Below, piece by piece: positions 28,473 through 37,325 of a stretch of 64,000 nucleotides of DNA. The DNA is taken from contig NZ_LR134440.1 of assembly GCF_900637855.1 (NCBI RefSeq), positions 310,001 through 374,000 of the forward strand. The letters run 5' to 3'. The position numbers and the translations under genes are program-made. The DNA comes from Neisseria animaloris. GTDB taxonomy: Bacteria > Pseudomonadota > Gammaproteobacteria > Burkholderiales > Neisseriaceae. The notes beneath the pieces are model-generated. The model did not search any database. It saw nothing but the letters and a program-made list of their open reading frames with translations, and was not told the DNA's origin. Position 1 is the first letter of the stretch. Every line of letters starts with the position of its first letter.

Positions 28473-29738
28473 TTAAAGATTAAATACGCCGAACATCAGC
28501 GTTGAAACAATGGTCATCAACAAACCGACCAAACTTTCATACGGAATCAGCAGCAACCGTTCTTTCATATTCATATACACGCTGCCTCCCGTGGCATGGA
28601 AAAACGAACCGTGCGGCATGTGGTCGAGCACGGTTGCTCCGGCATGAATCATGGCGGCACCGGCGATGCTGCTTACGCCCAGTTCGATTAATGTGCTGCC
28701 GAATACACCGGAAGCCACTGCCGTGCCTGCGGTGGTCGAGGCGGTTGCCAGCGACATTAAAATGCCGGAAACAGGCGCAAGCAGGTAGGAAGGCAGGCCG
28801 GAGGCGGTTAGGCTGTCAATCAGGAGATTTTTCAAACCCGAATGGGCAATGATGCCTGCCAATGCGCCGGTACCAAGCAACATTACCGCTACCGGAGCCA
28901 TTTTGCCCAAACCGCTGGCGGCATAGCGGTTGCCGTGTTTGATTTTACCCATCAGCAATAAACCGACCAAACCGCCGGCGGGCAGAGCAATCAACGGGTC
29001 GATGGAAATACCGGCCAGCGGACGCAAAGCAAGCAGAAAAATGGCCATAAGCGGGGCGGAAACGGCTGCGGCGAAAGACGGCCGGTTATCGGTGTTTTCT
29101 GCATCGGCGGTATCGTCTTGAACATAGCTTCCCTTATTTTTCAAATGTTTGGCTAAGAAATAGGTAAGTACCAACCCGAAAACGGCGGGAACCATACCGG
29201 CCGTCATCACGGAAGTAAGCGGAATATTGAAAGCATCGGCAGCGGCAATCGCATTCGGATTCGGCGAAATAATGTTTCCTGCTTTGCCGCCGCCAATCAT
29301 TGCCAACAGCACCGCCGGTTTGGAAAGGTTGATGCGTTTGGCTAATGCCAGCGCCACCGGAGCGGTGGTAATGACCGCCACATCGACAAAAACGCCGACG
29401 GCGGTAAGCATCATTGCAGCTAAGGCCAACGCCAGTAACGCACGGGATTCGCCGAGTTTTTTCACGATGGTTTCGGCAATAACGGTTGCGGCACCAGACT
29501 CAATCAGTACGCCGGCCAATACGCCCGCCGCGAGAATCCGCATCACTGCCGTAGTAATGCCTTGTGCACCCTGTATCATCAGTCCGACGGTTTCGCCCAA
29601 ACTTGCACCGCCGGCCAAACCTCCGATAAGTGCGCCCAGCATCATGCCGTAAGCAGGAGAAACTTTTTTCAATATCAAAAAGATGGCGAGAAGCAGTGCG
29701 GTAGTGGCACCGAATGCGGAAATGGAAATATCGGTCAT
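28473..29738 (-). CDS. GntP-family permease (probable glycerate/gluconate transporter)
   Basis: 421-residue inner-membrane protein with about twelve transmembrane stretches. It belongs to the GntP family of gluconate:H+ symporters by features such as SPAYGMMLGALIGGLAGG, GVLAGVLIESGAATVIAETI and the glycine-rich ISPNPNAIAAADAFNIP. Pairing with a glycerate kinase suggests glycerate as substrate, which is inference. Start ATG at 29738. Confidence 0.87.
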   Translation of the reverse strand: MTDISISAFGATTALLLAIFLILKKVSPAYGMMLGALIGGLAGGASLGETVGLMIQGAQGITTAVMRILAAGVLAGVLIESGAATVIAETIVKKLGESRALLALALAAMMLTAVGVFVDVAVITTAPVALALAKRINLSKPAVLLAMIGGGKAGNIISPNPNAIAAADAFNIPLTSVMTAGMVPAVFGLVLTYFLAKHLKNKGSYVQDDTADAENTDNRPSFAAAVSAPLMAIFLLALRPLAGISIDPLIALPAGGLVGLLLMGKIKHGNRYAASGLGKMAPVAVMLLGTGALAGIIAHSGLKNLLIDSLTASGLPSYLLAPVSGILMSLATASTTAGTAVASGVFGSTLIELGVSSIAGAAMIHAGATVLDHMPHGSFFHATGGSVYMNMKERLLLIPYESLVGLLMTIVSTLMFGVFNL

Positions 29739-29776
29739 GATGAAGGGTAAATCGGTTGGTCGGTCAAAATATTAAC

Positions 29777-29798
29777 GGCCTCTAAATATAAAGAGGCC
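29777..29798 (-). terminator. Short hairpin after the lectin-domain lipoprotein gene
   Basis: GGCCTCT and AGAGGCC with an eight-base A/T loop, ten bases past the stop codon, with a degenerate DUS next to it. Confidence 0.45.
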
Positions 29799-29807
29799 AT
29801 CTGAAAA

Positions 29808-30329
29808 TTAACGTCTGATAAGGTAGAAATCTTGGTCGCGGCTGCCGTCGCAACGGTGCATGCGTACTTGGTTGCCGTATTTGCCTGCATCCAAGCATTT
29901 TCCGTTCATGCGGCTGCGGATGGTGTAACCGTCGCGATACCATTGCTGGTTGAGGCCGCCGTGGCATTTATAAGCGATAACTTCCGCACCGTCGCCGTCT
30001 TTTTCGTTAGCCACATCCAAACACAAGCCTTCCACGCGGATGCTGCGGTTCGACATGGTAAACCGTTGGTTGTTTTCGCCGTGGCAATCGTAACTGATGA
30101 GACCTTTGTAAGAACCGCGGCCGCGGTCGAGACATTTGCCGCTGTCGGTTTCGATGAGCACCGTTCTGCCTTGCGGAAAGCGGGAAGAACGGTCGTCGTC
30201 TCTGCGGTCATCGGGGCGGTGGTCGGGATAACGGTCGTCTATATCGACGCGGGGATAACCGTCCGGCCCTACATAAAGACAGCCTCCGAGTAATAGTGCC
30301 GGAATCAATAGAATACTTTGCAATTTCAT
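29808..30329 (-). CDS. Lipoprotein with a ricin-type beta-trefoil lectin domain
   Basis: 173 residues. Lipoprotein signal MKLQSILLIPALLLGGC puts the lipid on Cys17. A low-complexity Asp/Arg linker (DDRYPDHRPDDRRDDDRSSR) spaces the domain from the membrane. Residues 55-173 form a three-lobed beta-trefoil: each lobe has a Gly/Cys-Leu-Asp unit (GKCLDRG, GLCLDVA, GKCLDAG) followed by a QxW-type end (NQRFTM, NQQWYRD, DQDFYL). Paired cysteines in each lobe fit disulfides. Such domains bind sugars, so a surface or periplasmic carbohydrate-binding role is plausible; no catalytic domain is fused. Confidence 0.85.
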   Translation of the reverse strand: MKLQSILLIPALLLGGCLYVGPDGYPRVDIDDRYPDHRPDDRRDDDRSSRFPQGRTVLIETDSGKCLDRGRGSYKGLISYDCHGENNQRFTMSNRSIRVEGLCLDVANEKDGDGAEVIAYKCHGGLNQQWYRDGYTIRSRMNGKCLDAGKYGNQVRMHRCDGSRDQDFYLIRR

Positions 30330-30352
30330 GATTGCTCCTTTCTGATAAAACT

Positions 30353-30396
30353 GGTTTTCAGACGGCCTCCAAACCGGTTGGGGCCGCCTGAAAACC
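30353..30396. terminator. Imperfect DUS-pair hairpin between two lipoprotein genes
   Basis: GGTTTTCAGACGGCC and GGCCGCCTGAAAACC with one mismatch, centred on the self-complementary AACCGGTT. Confidence 0.6.
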
Positions 30397-30397
30397 G

Positions 30398-30625
30398 TTA
30401 ATAGCGGTAATAGCGGCGAGGGCGCGGATAAACCGTCGATACAGGTTGGGCCTCTTGGTAAATCACCGTTGTACCGGGCGGAGCATTGATCGTAACGTTT
30501 TTGTTGACGGTAGTTTCATTTTGTACGGGCAAATCCAGTATTGCGATACGCCCGTCCGGAGTTTCTGCATAAACGCAGCCGCCAAGCAGCAACAGGCTTA
30601 TTATGGTTAACGGTATGGTTTTCAC
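30398..30625 (-). CDS. Small lipoprotein, GTG start
   Basis: 75 residues from a GTG at 30625. The start is chosen because it yields a normal lipoprotein signal, VKTIPLTIISLLLLGGC (Cys17), with GGGAGAA about twelve bases upstream; the longer open frame (to 30700) would run into the methyltransferase gene. The mature part has a short beta-like region (TTVNKNVTINAPPGTTVIY) and a Tyr/Arg/Pro tail (YPRPRRYYRY). No family recognised. It lies in the same direction as the lectin lipoprotein. Confidence 0.65.
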   Translation of the reverse strand: MKTIPLTIISLLLLGGCVYAETPDGRIAILDLPVQNETTVNKNVTINAPPGTTVIYQEAQPVSTVYPRPRRYYRY

Positions 30626-30672
30626 TGTTTTTAAAATTCTCCCAAAAGCAAACAGAAAAGGCCGTCTGAAAA

Positions 30673-31620
30673 TCAGCGCTTGTGCCGTATTTCCCAGCAC
30701 TGATGGATTTTCTTATTGCGGAAATCTTCTGGAACCGATTGTTTGGAAACATCTTTTACCGAATATTCCGTTGATATTTTTCCATCCAGTTCAAAACTGC
30801 GCAGATTGTTGGAGAAAAACAAAAGGCCGTCAGCAGCCAGTAAATTCATTGCGCCATCAATCAGGTGCACATGGTCGCGTTGGACATCAAGAATATCGAG
30901 CATTTTTTTGCTGTTGGAAAAACTCGGCGGATCCATCACAATCAAATCAAATTGCTTGTTTTGTTTTAAGGCCGTCTGAAGATATTGGAAAACATCGGCC
31001 CTTACGATTTGGTGTCGGTTGGTATCTATTTGGTTCAATTCAAAATTGCGTTTTGCCCAATCAAGATAGGTATTGGATAAATCAACAGTCTCGCTGCTTA
31101 CCGCACCACCTGTGGCTGCATAAACGGTAAAGCTGCCGGTGTAGGAAAAAAGATTAAGAAAACGCTTGCCCGAAGCCATCTCGCCAACTCTCTTACGGGT
31201 ATTGCGGTGATCAAGAAACAGGCCGGTATCGAGGTATTTATCCAAGTTTACCCAAAATTTGCGCCCGTTTTCCGTGATGATGAAATCTTCGCCCTGTTTG
31301 CCGGTTTTTTCGTACTGCTGTGCCCCCTTTTGGCGTTCGCGGCGTTTGAAATGAATTTGCTCGGGAGCGAATCCGGTAACGAACGAAATCGCCTCCAGCA
31401 CGTCGGCCAGCCACGCTTCGTATTCTTCGGGTTGCATCAGCCAGCCGGTATCGTATTCTTGCAAGTGAATCTGATCACCGTATATATCTATGGCGAAAGG
31501 AAATTGCGGGATATCTCGGTCATACATACGCCAGGCTTCGATGTGGTTGCGGCGCGCCCATTTCAGATAATGCTTAATGTTTTTGCCTAAACGGTTGGCA
31601 AAAGAAGTGATGTCGGTCAT
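30673..31620 (-). CDS. Class I SAM-dependent rRNA methyltransferase, RlmK-like
   Basis: 315 residues like the C-terminal half of E. coli RlmKL, which makes m7G2069 in 23S rRNA. It has a PUA-like N-terminal part, VNLDKYLDTGLFLDHRNTR, the SAM site FLNLFSYTGSFTVYAA, and the motif VMDPPSFSNSKKM. It is stand-alone, without the THUMP/RlmL half found fused in enterobacteria. The exact target base is inferred from family membership. Confidence 0.82.
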   Translation of the reverse strand: MTDITSFANRLGKNIKHYLKWARRNHIEAWRMYDRDIPQFPFAIDIYGDQIHLQEYDTGWLMQPEEYEAWLADVLEAISFVTGFAPEQIHFKRRERQKGAQQYEKTGKQGEDFIITENGRKFWVNLDKYLDTGLFLDHRNTRKRVGEMASGKRFLNLFSYTGSFTVYAATGGAVSSETVDLSNTYLDWAKRNFELNQIDTNRHQIVRADVFQYLQTALKQNKQFDLIVMDPPSFSNSKKMLDILDVQRDHVHLIDGAMNLLAADGLLFFSNNLRSFELDGKISTEYSVKDVSKQSVPEDFRNKKIHQCWEIRHKR

Positions 31621-31651
31621 GATGCTTTGCTTTCAGACAGCCTTCTATAAG

Positions 31652-32053
31652 CTATCGGTTGAGTTGCCAAAAATCTTTCAAAGGCAGATGCTTGGTTCTG
31701 TCCAGCGTCATAACCACGGTGTTGTCGGGAGCAATCAGCATGGCGCGTTCCTCATCGTTTTGAAAAGGGAAGGCGATGCTGAAACTGGCACCATTCTCCA
31801 CCTGAATTCCATACCGGTGCTTACCGTTTTCGTATTGGATTGTGTTTTGGCTGTACCGGTAGGTTTTCTTTGTATTTTTTTGCAGATCCGACAAAGTAAA
31901 CTGTTTTTCTTCAAACACAATTTCCATCGGAACATTATTCGTATCCATAGCCTTCCAAGTGCCGCGGTAGGTTTCCGACCCGCTGCACCCGTTTAATAAC
32001 AGTATGATTGCGCCGGAAAATAAAAGGGAAAAAATATATTTGAAACGATTCAT
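31652..32053 (-). CDS. Putative lipoprotein of unknown function
   Basis: 133 residues from the ATG at 32053, which follows AAAGGAAT. Signal MNRFKYIFSLLFSGAIILLL and lipobox LNGC place the lipid on Cys23. The mature part begins SGSETYRGTWKAMDTNNVPMEIVFEEKQF and looks like a small beta-barrel or lipocalin-like fold, of the kind seen in small proteobacterial stress lipoproteins. I cannot assign a family. It lies just upstream of the methyltransferase gene on the same strand. Confidence 0.65.
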   Translation of the reverse strand: MNRFKYIFSLLFSGAIILLLNGCSGSETYRGTWKAMDTNNVPMEIVFEEKQFTLSDLQKNTKKTYRYSQNTIQYENGKHRYGIQVENGASFSIAFPFQNDEERAMLIAPDNTVVMTLDRTKHLPLKDFWQLNR

Positions 32054-32415
32054 ATCGGAATATTCCTTTGGGGACAACGCATTGCAGATTTCCGAGATTA
32101 CAAATCGGTCATTTTACCGTACTTAACCCTTTCATGCTTGACCATTTTGCGGTAAATCTTTATTATCCGCCCCTTATCTTTTTTGAAGCCATCGTCTTCA
32201 GCCAACTTTCATCCAAGCTGATCCAAACAGCTTTCCGATTGCTTATTTTACTGAATATTAAGCATATTTTGCAGGTTGTTGTCGATGTTAACCACAAGCC
32301 CGAGAGCTTGCGACGACCTTGCGTAATTCTTTGCCATAAATACGTTTTCCGTTGCTTCAAGGCTGCCTGAAAAAATTCTTCGGGCAGAAGGTTTTGTTGT
32401 CTGTTTTGGAAAACC
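32054..32415. other. Intergenic region before the DEAD-box gene
   Basis: No supported gene. It contains one AGGCTGCCTGAA at 32360-32371, a DUS dialect unlike the rest of the window. Confidence 0.6.
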
Positions 32416-33759
32416 ATGTCTGTAAAATTTACCGATTTAAACCTCGATAAAAACATCTTATCCGCTTTGAACAGCGCCGGTTACGAATCACCTACACCGA
32501 TTCAAATACAAGCCGTGCCACATGCTTTGGCACAGCGCGACATCATGGCTTCGGCACAAACCGGTTCGGGTAAAACCGCCGCTTTTCTGCTGCCCACTCT
32601 GCAACGCCTGATCAAACGCAGTGAAAAACCGGGCAAAGGCCCGCGCGCGTTGGTGTTGACACCCACCCGCGAACTTGCCGCGCAAGTGGAAAAAAACGCC
32701 CAGATTTATGCCCAGAATATGAAATGGTTCCGCACCGTGAGCATTGTCGGCGGTGCGTCTTTTAGTTATCAAATCCGTGCTTTGGGCAAACCTGTGGACT
32801 TAATCGTGGCCACGCCGGGCCGTTTGATGGATTTGATGGAGAGCGGTAAAGTGGACTTCGACCGCTTGGAAGTACTGGTGCTCGACGAAGCCGACCGCAT
32901 GCTTGATATGGGCTTTATCGACGACATCGAAACCATCGTGGCCGCCACTCCGGAAGACCGCCAAACCCTGTTATTTTCCGCTACTTGGGACGGCGCAGTC
33001 GGCAAATTGGCACGCAAACTGACTAAAAACCCCGAAGTGATTGAAATCGAGCGGGTGGACGATCAGGGAAAAATCGAAGAGCAGCTTTTGTATTGCGACG
33101 ATATGCGTCACAAGAACCGCTTGTTGGATCACATTTTGCGTGATGCCAATATCGACCAATGCGTGATTTTCACTTCGACCAAAGTGATGAGCGAACAATT
33201 GGCCGACGATCTGTATGAAAAAGGTTTTGCCGCCAACTGTCTGCACGGTGATATGCCTCAGGGTTGGCGTAACCGCACGCTGATGGATTTGCGCAAAGGC
33301 CGCTGTAAAATTCTGGTGGCCACCGATGTGGCCGCCCGTGGTATTGATGTGCCGACTATTACGCACGTTATTAATTATGATTTGCCGAAACAGGCCGAAG
33401 ATTATGTTCACCGTATCGGCCGTACCGGTCGTGCAGGGCGAACCGGTTTGGCGGTTACGTTTGCGGAAGTGAACGAATACGTTAAAGTGCACAAAATAGA
33501 GAAATACATCGGCCGCAAACTGCCCGAAATGACTGTCGAAGGCATGGAGCCGACGCGCAAACGCAGTAAAGCCGGCACAGGCAAGCCCAAGGGCAAAGGC
33601 GGCTGGGGTGCAAAAGGAGACCGCAAGTTCGGCGACAAGAAATTCGGCGATAAAAAGTTCGGCAGCGGCAAACCCAAAGGCGAAGGTTTTAAAGGAAAGA
33701 AAAAACCGGCAGGCAAGGGCGGTTTCGGTAAAACGGAGCGTGCGCCGAAGCGGGGCTGA
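32416..33759 (+). CDS. DEAD-box ATP-dependent RNA helicase (RhlE-like)
   Basis: 447 residues. All helicase motifs are present in order: Q motif GYESPTPIQIQAV, AQTGSGKT, PTRELAAQ, ATPGRL, DEAD, SAT, FTSTK, ATDVAARGID and HRIGRTGRAG. After residue 375 comes a basic Lys/Gly-rich tail with repeated GDKKFG units and KPKGEGFKGKKKPAGK, which would bind RNA non-specifically. It resembles RhlE, used in ribosome assembly and RNA decay. No cold-shock or RNase neighbour helps to narrow the role. Confidence 0.9.
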   Translation: MSVKFTDLNLDKNILSALNSAGYESPTPIQIQAVPHALAQRDIMASAQTGSGKTAAFLLPTLQRLIKRSEKPGKGPRALVLTPTRELAAQVEKNAQIYAQNMKWFRTVSIVGGASFSYQIRALGKPVDLIVATPGRLMDLMESGKVDFDRLEVLVLDEADRMLDMGFIDDIETIVAATPEDRQTLLFSATWDGAVGKLARKLTKNPEVIEIERVDDQGKIEEQLLYCDDMRHKNRLLDHILRDANIDQCVIFTSTKVMSEQLADDLYEKGFAANCLHGDMPQGWRNRTLMDLRKGRCKILVATDVAARGIDVPTITHVINYDLPKQAEDYVHRIGRTGRAGRTGLAVTFAEVNEYVKVHKIEKYIGRKLPEMTVEGMEPTRKRSKAGTGKPKGKGGWGAKGDRKFGDKKFGDKKFGSGKPKGEGFKGKKKPAGKGGFGKTERAPKRG

Positions 33760-33771
33760 TTTCAAATAGGC

Positions 33772-33818
33772 AAAGGCCGTCTGAAAAACTGTTTGAACAG
33801 TATTTTCAGACGGCCTTT
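33772..33818. terminator. Bidirectional DUS-pair terminator between the helicase gene and recR
   Basis: AAAGGCCGTCTGAAAA and TTTTCAGACGGCCTTT enclosing a second inverted repeat, ACTGTT/AACAGT. Confidence 0.85.
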
Positions 33819-33831
33819 TCGTATGTATGCG

Positions 33832-34437
33832 TTATTCTTTCAGCAGGCGGCGTTCGTAAACAGCCTGCGCCAATGTGCCTGCATCTACATATTCCAATTC
33901 TCCGCCCAGCGGGATACCACGGGCGAGGCGGCTCACTTTATAGGGCAGATTTTTAAACAGCTCCGCCAGCACATAGGCGGTGGCATCGCCTTCTGCAGTG
34001 AAATTGGTGGCGATGATGATTTCTTCCACATCACTGTTTTGCAGGCGTGCCACCAGTTTTTCCAAGGCGATATGGTTTAGACCCATGCCTTGAACGGGGT
34101 TTACCTGCCCCATGAGCACAAAATACAAACCGTCGTGGCAGTTGGCTGCTTCCATGCCGGCTACGTCGGCGGGCATGTGTACAATCATCAGGCGGCGGAA
34201 ATCCCGTTCGCCGTCGGCGCAAATATCGCAAAGCTCTGTTTCGCAAAACGTGTTGCAGTGGGCGCAATGTTGCACGTGTTTGAGGGCGTTTTGCAGAGCG
34301 GCGGACAATTCCTGCGCGCCGTCGCGGTTGTGCTGCAAAAGCTGGTAAGCCATGCGCTGGGCGGATTTGGGGCCGACGTTGGGCAGGATTTTCAAGGCAT
34401 TGATTAAACGGTTGAAAGCGTCGGGCTTCTTGGACAT
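33832..34437 (-). CDS. recR: Recombination protein RecR
   Basis: 201-residue zinc-finger/Toprim protein that works with RecO and RecF to load RecA at gaps. The N-terminal helix-hairpin-helix (LINALKILPNVGPKSAQRMAYQLL), the four-Cys zinc finger CAHCNTFCETELCDIC and the Toprim stretch CTHMP-like region through GGELEYVDAGTLAQAV are present. dnaX and the YbaB gene, usual upstream partners, are not adjacent; it is monocistronic here. Confidence 0.94.
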   Translation of the reverse strand: MSKKPDAFNRLINALKILPNVGPKSAQRMAYQLLQHNRDGAQELSAALQNALKHVQHCAHCNTFCETELCDICADGERDFRRLMIVHMPADVAGMEAANCHDGLYFVLMGQVNPVQGMGLNHIALEKLVARLQNSDVEEIIIATNFTAEGDATAYVLAELFKNLPYKVSRLARGIPLGGELEYVDAGTLAQAVYERRLLKE

Positions 34438-34490
34438 GTTTTCAGACGGCCTGATTAAGACAAAGCGGCATTATAGCCGAAGAATATAAC

Positions 34491-34537
34491 AGGCCGTCTG
34501 AAAACCGTGGATCCGGCCAAATGTTTTCAGACGGCCT
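34491..34537 (-). terminator. DUS-pair terminator of the feo operon
   Basis: AGGCCGTCTGAAAAC and GTTTTCAGACGGCCT (with one base offset) around a 17-base loop, 20 bases past the last feo gene. Confidence 0.7.
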
Positions 34538-34556
34538 CTTCGCAATACTCAAACGT

Positions 34557-34703
34557 TCAGTGGCAACCACCGCTCTTGCCGCTGCAACGGTCGCAACCGC
34601 TGCATGCATTGCTACGCGCCGATTTGGGTTTGAAAACAAATTTACGCAGCAGATACAGAATGCATAGGGAAACAATGGTGCCGACAATAATATATTGTTC
34701 CAT
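34557..34703 (-). CDS. FeoB-associated Cys-rich membrane protein
   Basis: 48 residues. MEQYIIVGTIVSLCILYLL is one transmembrane helix, followed by RKFVFKPKSA and a Cys-rich tail, NACSGCDRCSGKSGGCH, with CxxC spacing suited to binding metal. Its ATG overlaps the feoB stop (TAATG), so it is translated from the same message. This is the usual partner of FeoB in many bacteria and replaces FeoC. Too short for simple gene callers. Confidence 0.85.
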   Translation of the reverse strand: MEQYIIVGTIVSLCILYLLRKFVFKPKSARSNACSGCDRCSGKSGGCH

Positions 34704-36565
34704 TAAAAAATCCTCGAAGTGATTTGGTAAACTGCAAAAGCAAAGATATAGGCCAATACGAATAAGTAGGCAGTAATCATCAGGGTGTGGTAAGCGGATT
34801 TTGTTTCACGCTTAATTACGGCGAGCGTGGCCAAACACATCGGGGCGTATATATACCAGGCCAAGAAAGCGAAAGCGGTCGGCAGGCCCCAATTATTGTG
34901 TACCAGAGGAATCAAGGCACTTTCAACGGCTTCTTCGGAACCGGCTCCTACGGCATAAACCGTGCCGAGCGCGGCAACCACCACTTCGCGTGCGGCCATA
35001 CCCGGAATCATGGCGATACACATTTCCCAAGTGAAGCCCAACGGAGCAAACAGAGGCTGTATAAAATGGCCGATCTTGCCTGCGAAACTATAATCAATCG
35101 CCGCACCTGCCGCACCTTCGGGAGCGGCTGGAAAGCTGACCAATACCCATAATACAACGCTCATTGCAAAAATCACCGTACCGGCACGCACTAAGAATGC
35201 TTTTACCCGATCCCACAAGCTGATAATAATGTGTTTGAAGTTCGGCATACGGAAAGTGGGCAGTTCCATCAACAGGGGGAAGTACTGCACCTTACCTTTG
35301 CGACGTGCAAACAGTTTCATCACATATGCGGTTAATCCGGCTGATGCGATACCGGCAACATACAGGCCGAATAAGGTTAATCCTTGCAGGTTGAATATCC
35401 CCCAAACGGTTTGTTGCGGAATCACGGCGGCAATAATCAATGCGTAAACCGGCAGGCGTGCGGAGCAGGTCAGCATGGGAGCGATGGCAATCGTAACCAA
35501 GCGTTCGCGCGGGTCTTGAATCGTGCGCGCCGACATCACCGCAGGTACGGCACAGGCAAAACTGGATAAGAGCGGAATAAAAGCCCTACCCGACAAACCG
35601 CTTTTCGCGAGCAGATTATCCAACAGGAAAGCGGCGCGAGGCAGATAACCCGAGTCTTCCAATAGCAGAATGAAGGCGAACAAAATCGCGATTTGCGGCA
35701 GAAACACCAACACGCTGCCGATACCTGCGATTACACCGTTTACCAGCAAATCTTGCAGCACGCCTTCCGGCAGAGTGGCCGCTACCCATTCTCCCAGCGA
35801 ACCGAACGCACCTTCTATCATATCCATCAACGGTTCGGCCCATGAATAAACAGCTTGGAAAATCAAAAGCAATATGATGAAAAGAATGACGATACCCCAA
35901 AAGCGGTGCAACACCAGCGCATCTAAGCGGCGGTGCCACTCCGGCATATTCATTTCGGTGCGGACGACTTGCTTGAGTATTTTTTCTGCTTCGGCATACA
36001 GCTCGTTACTGTCGAGAGCTTCCAAATTTTTCAAGGCAACGTCCGAATCCAGCGGATGGGTATTGTGGCGCGGCAGTTTGGCAACGGCTTCGCGTACGGC
36101 GCGAATGCTGTCGCTGCGGACGGCGGCTGTTTCGAGCACCGGCACGCCCAACAATTCGCTCAATTTTGCCGCGTCGATTTTCAGGCCGCGCGAACGGGCC
36201 ACGTCGCTCATGTTTAGCGAAACGATCATCGGCAGGTTCAAGGTTTTCAATTCGAGAAGCATGCGCAGAGTCATGCGCAGATTGGTTGCGTCGGCTACGG
36301 CGATAATCGCATCGGGGCGGTGGCCGAGTTTGCCGATGGCAACATCGCGGGCCACGGTTTCGTCGATACTGGTCGTACGCAAACTGTATGTGCCGGGCAG
36401 GTCGATGATGTGAATGCTTTTATCGTCGAGAAAAACGCCTTCGCGCTGATCTACCGTTACCCCGGGGTAGTTGGCAACCTTGGCGTTCGAACCGGTAAGC
36501 CCGTTAAAGAGGACGGTCTTGCCGCAGTTCGGCAAGCCTACGAGTGCAAAGTAACTCAAATCCAT
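34703..36565 (-). CDS. feoB: Ferrous iron transport protein B
   Basis: 620-residue GTP-dependent Fe(II) importer of the inner membrane. The G domain is at the N-terminus: GLPNCGKTVLFN (10-21, with the P-loop), DLPGTYSL, and NMSD for guanine specificity. The membrane core has two Gate-type repeats with LLSSFACAVPAVMSARTI and LTCSARLPVYALIIAAVIP. It is shorter than E. coli FeoB (773), as is normal in Neisseria. feoA precedes it, a Cys-rich partner follows. Confidence 0.95.
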   Translation of the reverse strand: MDLSYFALVGLPNCGKTVLFNGLTGSNAKVANYPGVTVDQREGVFLDDKSIHIIDLPGTYSLRTTSIDETVARDVAIGKLGHRPDAIIAVADATNLRMTLRMLLELKTLNLPMIVSLNMSDVARSRGLKIDAAKLSELLGVPVLETAAVRSDSIRAVREAVAKLPRHNTHPLDSDVALKNLEALDSNELYAEAEKILKQVVRTEMNMPEWHRRLDALVLHRFWGIVILFIILLLIFQAVYSWAEPLMDMIEGAFGSLGEWVAATLPEGVLQDLLVNGVIAGIGSVLVFLPQIAILFAFILLLEDSGYLPRAAFLLDNLLAKSGLSGRAFIPLLSSFACAVPAVMSARTIQDPRERLVTIAIAPMLTCSARLPVYALIIAAVIPQQTVWGIFNLQGLTLFGLYVAGIASAGLTAYVMKLFARRKGKVQYFPLLMELPTFRMPNFKHIIISLWDRVKAFLVRAGTVIFAMSVVLWVLVSFPAAPEGAAGAAIDYSFAGKIGHFIQPLFAPLGFTWEMCIAMIPGMAAREVVVAALGTVYAVGAGSEEAVESALIPLVHNNWGLPTAFAFLAWYIYAPMCLATLAVIKRETKSAYHTLMITAYLFVLAYIFAFAVYQITSRIF

Positions 36566-36632
36566 TTGAAATCTCCCATAGACAGACTTCAGTTGCCCAA
36601 GGCCGTCTGAAAATATTTTTATTCATCCGAAT

Positions 36633-36899
36633 TCAATCGGCTATAACGTGGCAGAGGATTTTCTGAGCTTCTGCCTGACGCAGGGAAAATTGTGATTGGT
36701 TGCCCAGTCTCACCGCATAAGGGCCTTTACCGAGCAAACCGACAGCAATAACGGTTAAGGGCATACCGTTTGAGAAGCCTAAATCGGCCAAACGGCGGCT
36801 GACAACCGGATCAAGCTCGCCGAATAAAGGGTTGGGATTAATCGAATCGATATGCGCTCGGGCACCTCTGCGCAGTTGGGATAGTGGCACTACGGACAT
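36633..36899 (-). CDS. feoA: Ferrous iron transport protein A
   Basis: 88 residues from ATG 36899, which follows AAGGCAGG. SH3-like FeoA fold: VPLSQLRRGARAHI, VVSRRLADLGFSNGMPLTV, and GKGPYAVRLGNQSQFSLRQ. It supports FeoB activity. feoB starts 67 bases downstream, with a single DUS between. No clear Fur box was found by eye upstream of 36899. Confidence 0.9.
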   Translation of the reverse strand: MSVVPLSQLRRGARAHIDSINPNPLFGELDPVVSRRLADLGFSNGMPLTVIAVGLLGKGPYAVRLGNQSQFSLRQAEAQKILCHVIAD

Positions 36900-37052
36900 A
36901 ATAAACCTGCCTTCTTTATTGTGTTGTTTTGACAAACATGAAGTTGAGTTTAAGACGTGATATCGTTTTTAAAGTATGAAATAGTATTGGTTTTTATTTA
37001 TATCTATCTGTTATTTATGTTAGTCTTTTTCATGCAGGGCTGCAATCGGATG

Positions 37053-37084
37053 AAGGCCGTCTGAAAATTTTTTCAGACGGCCTT
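37053..37084. terminator. DUS-pair hairpin upstream of feoA
   Basis: AAGGCCGTCTGAAA and TTTCAGACGGCCTT with a four-base loop. Confidence 0.65.
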
Positions 37085-37285
37085 TAGAGGTTATTTGGCG
37101 TTTTTTTGAGCTAAGTCATGTATGCGGTTGTTTTTCGAAACCGCCGGGAACCTTGAATAATAATGTTTACGGATGTCAGGAGGAGAGGCTGGCGTTAACA
37201 GAGCGCTTCACGGCAGAGTAGGGCGGCACTTTAATTCCGGTTGTCTCGCAATTAAAAAACACAAGATACGGTTTTGTTGGCATAG

Positions 37286-37313
37286 AGGCCGTCTGAAAAG
37301 TTGCAGGCGGCCT
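37286..37313 (-). terminator. Imperfect DUS-pair terminator after trpD
   Basis: AGGCCGTCTG and CAGGCGGCCT with one mismatch, 13 bases past the trpD stop. Confidence 0.6.
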
Positions 37314-37325
37314 GTCGTGATTTTT

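Larger units (their letters stand above)
36900..37325. other. Intergenic region between trpD and feoA
   Basis: Contains two DUS hairpins, listed separately, and the presumed feo promoter. No gene is supported. Confidence 0.6.

Noticed and set aside
36900..37020. Fur box before feoA
   Set aside because: The A/T-rich stretch has no convincing GATAAT-type repeats; Fur control is likely by analogy but not shown.
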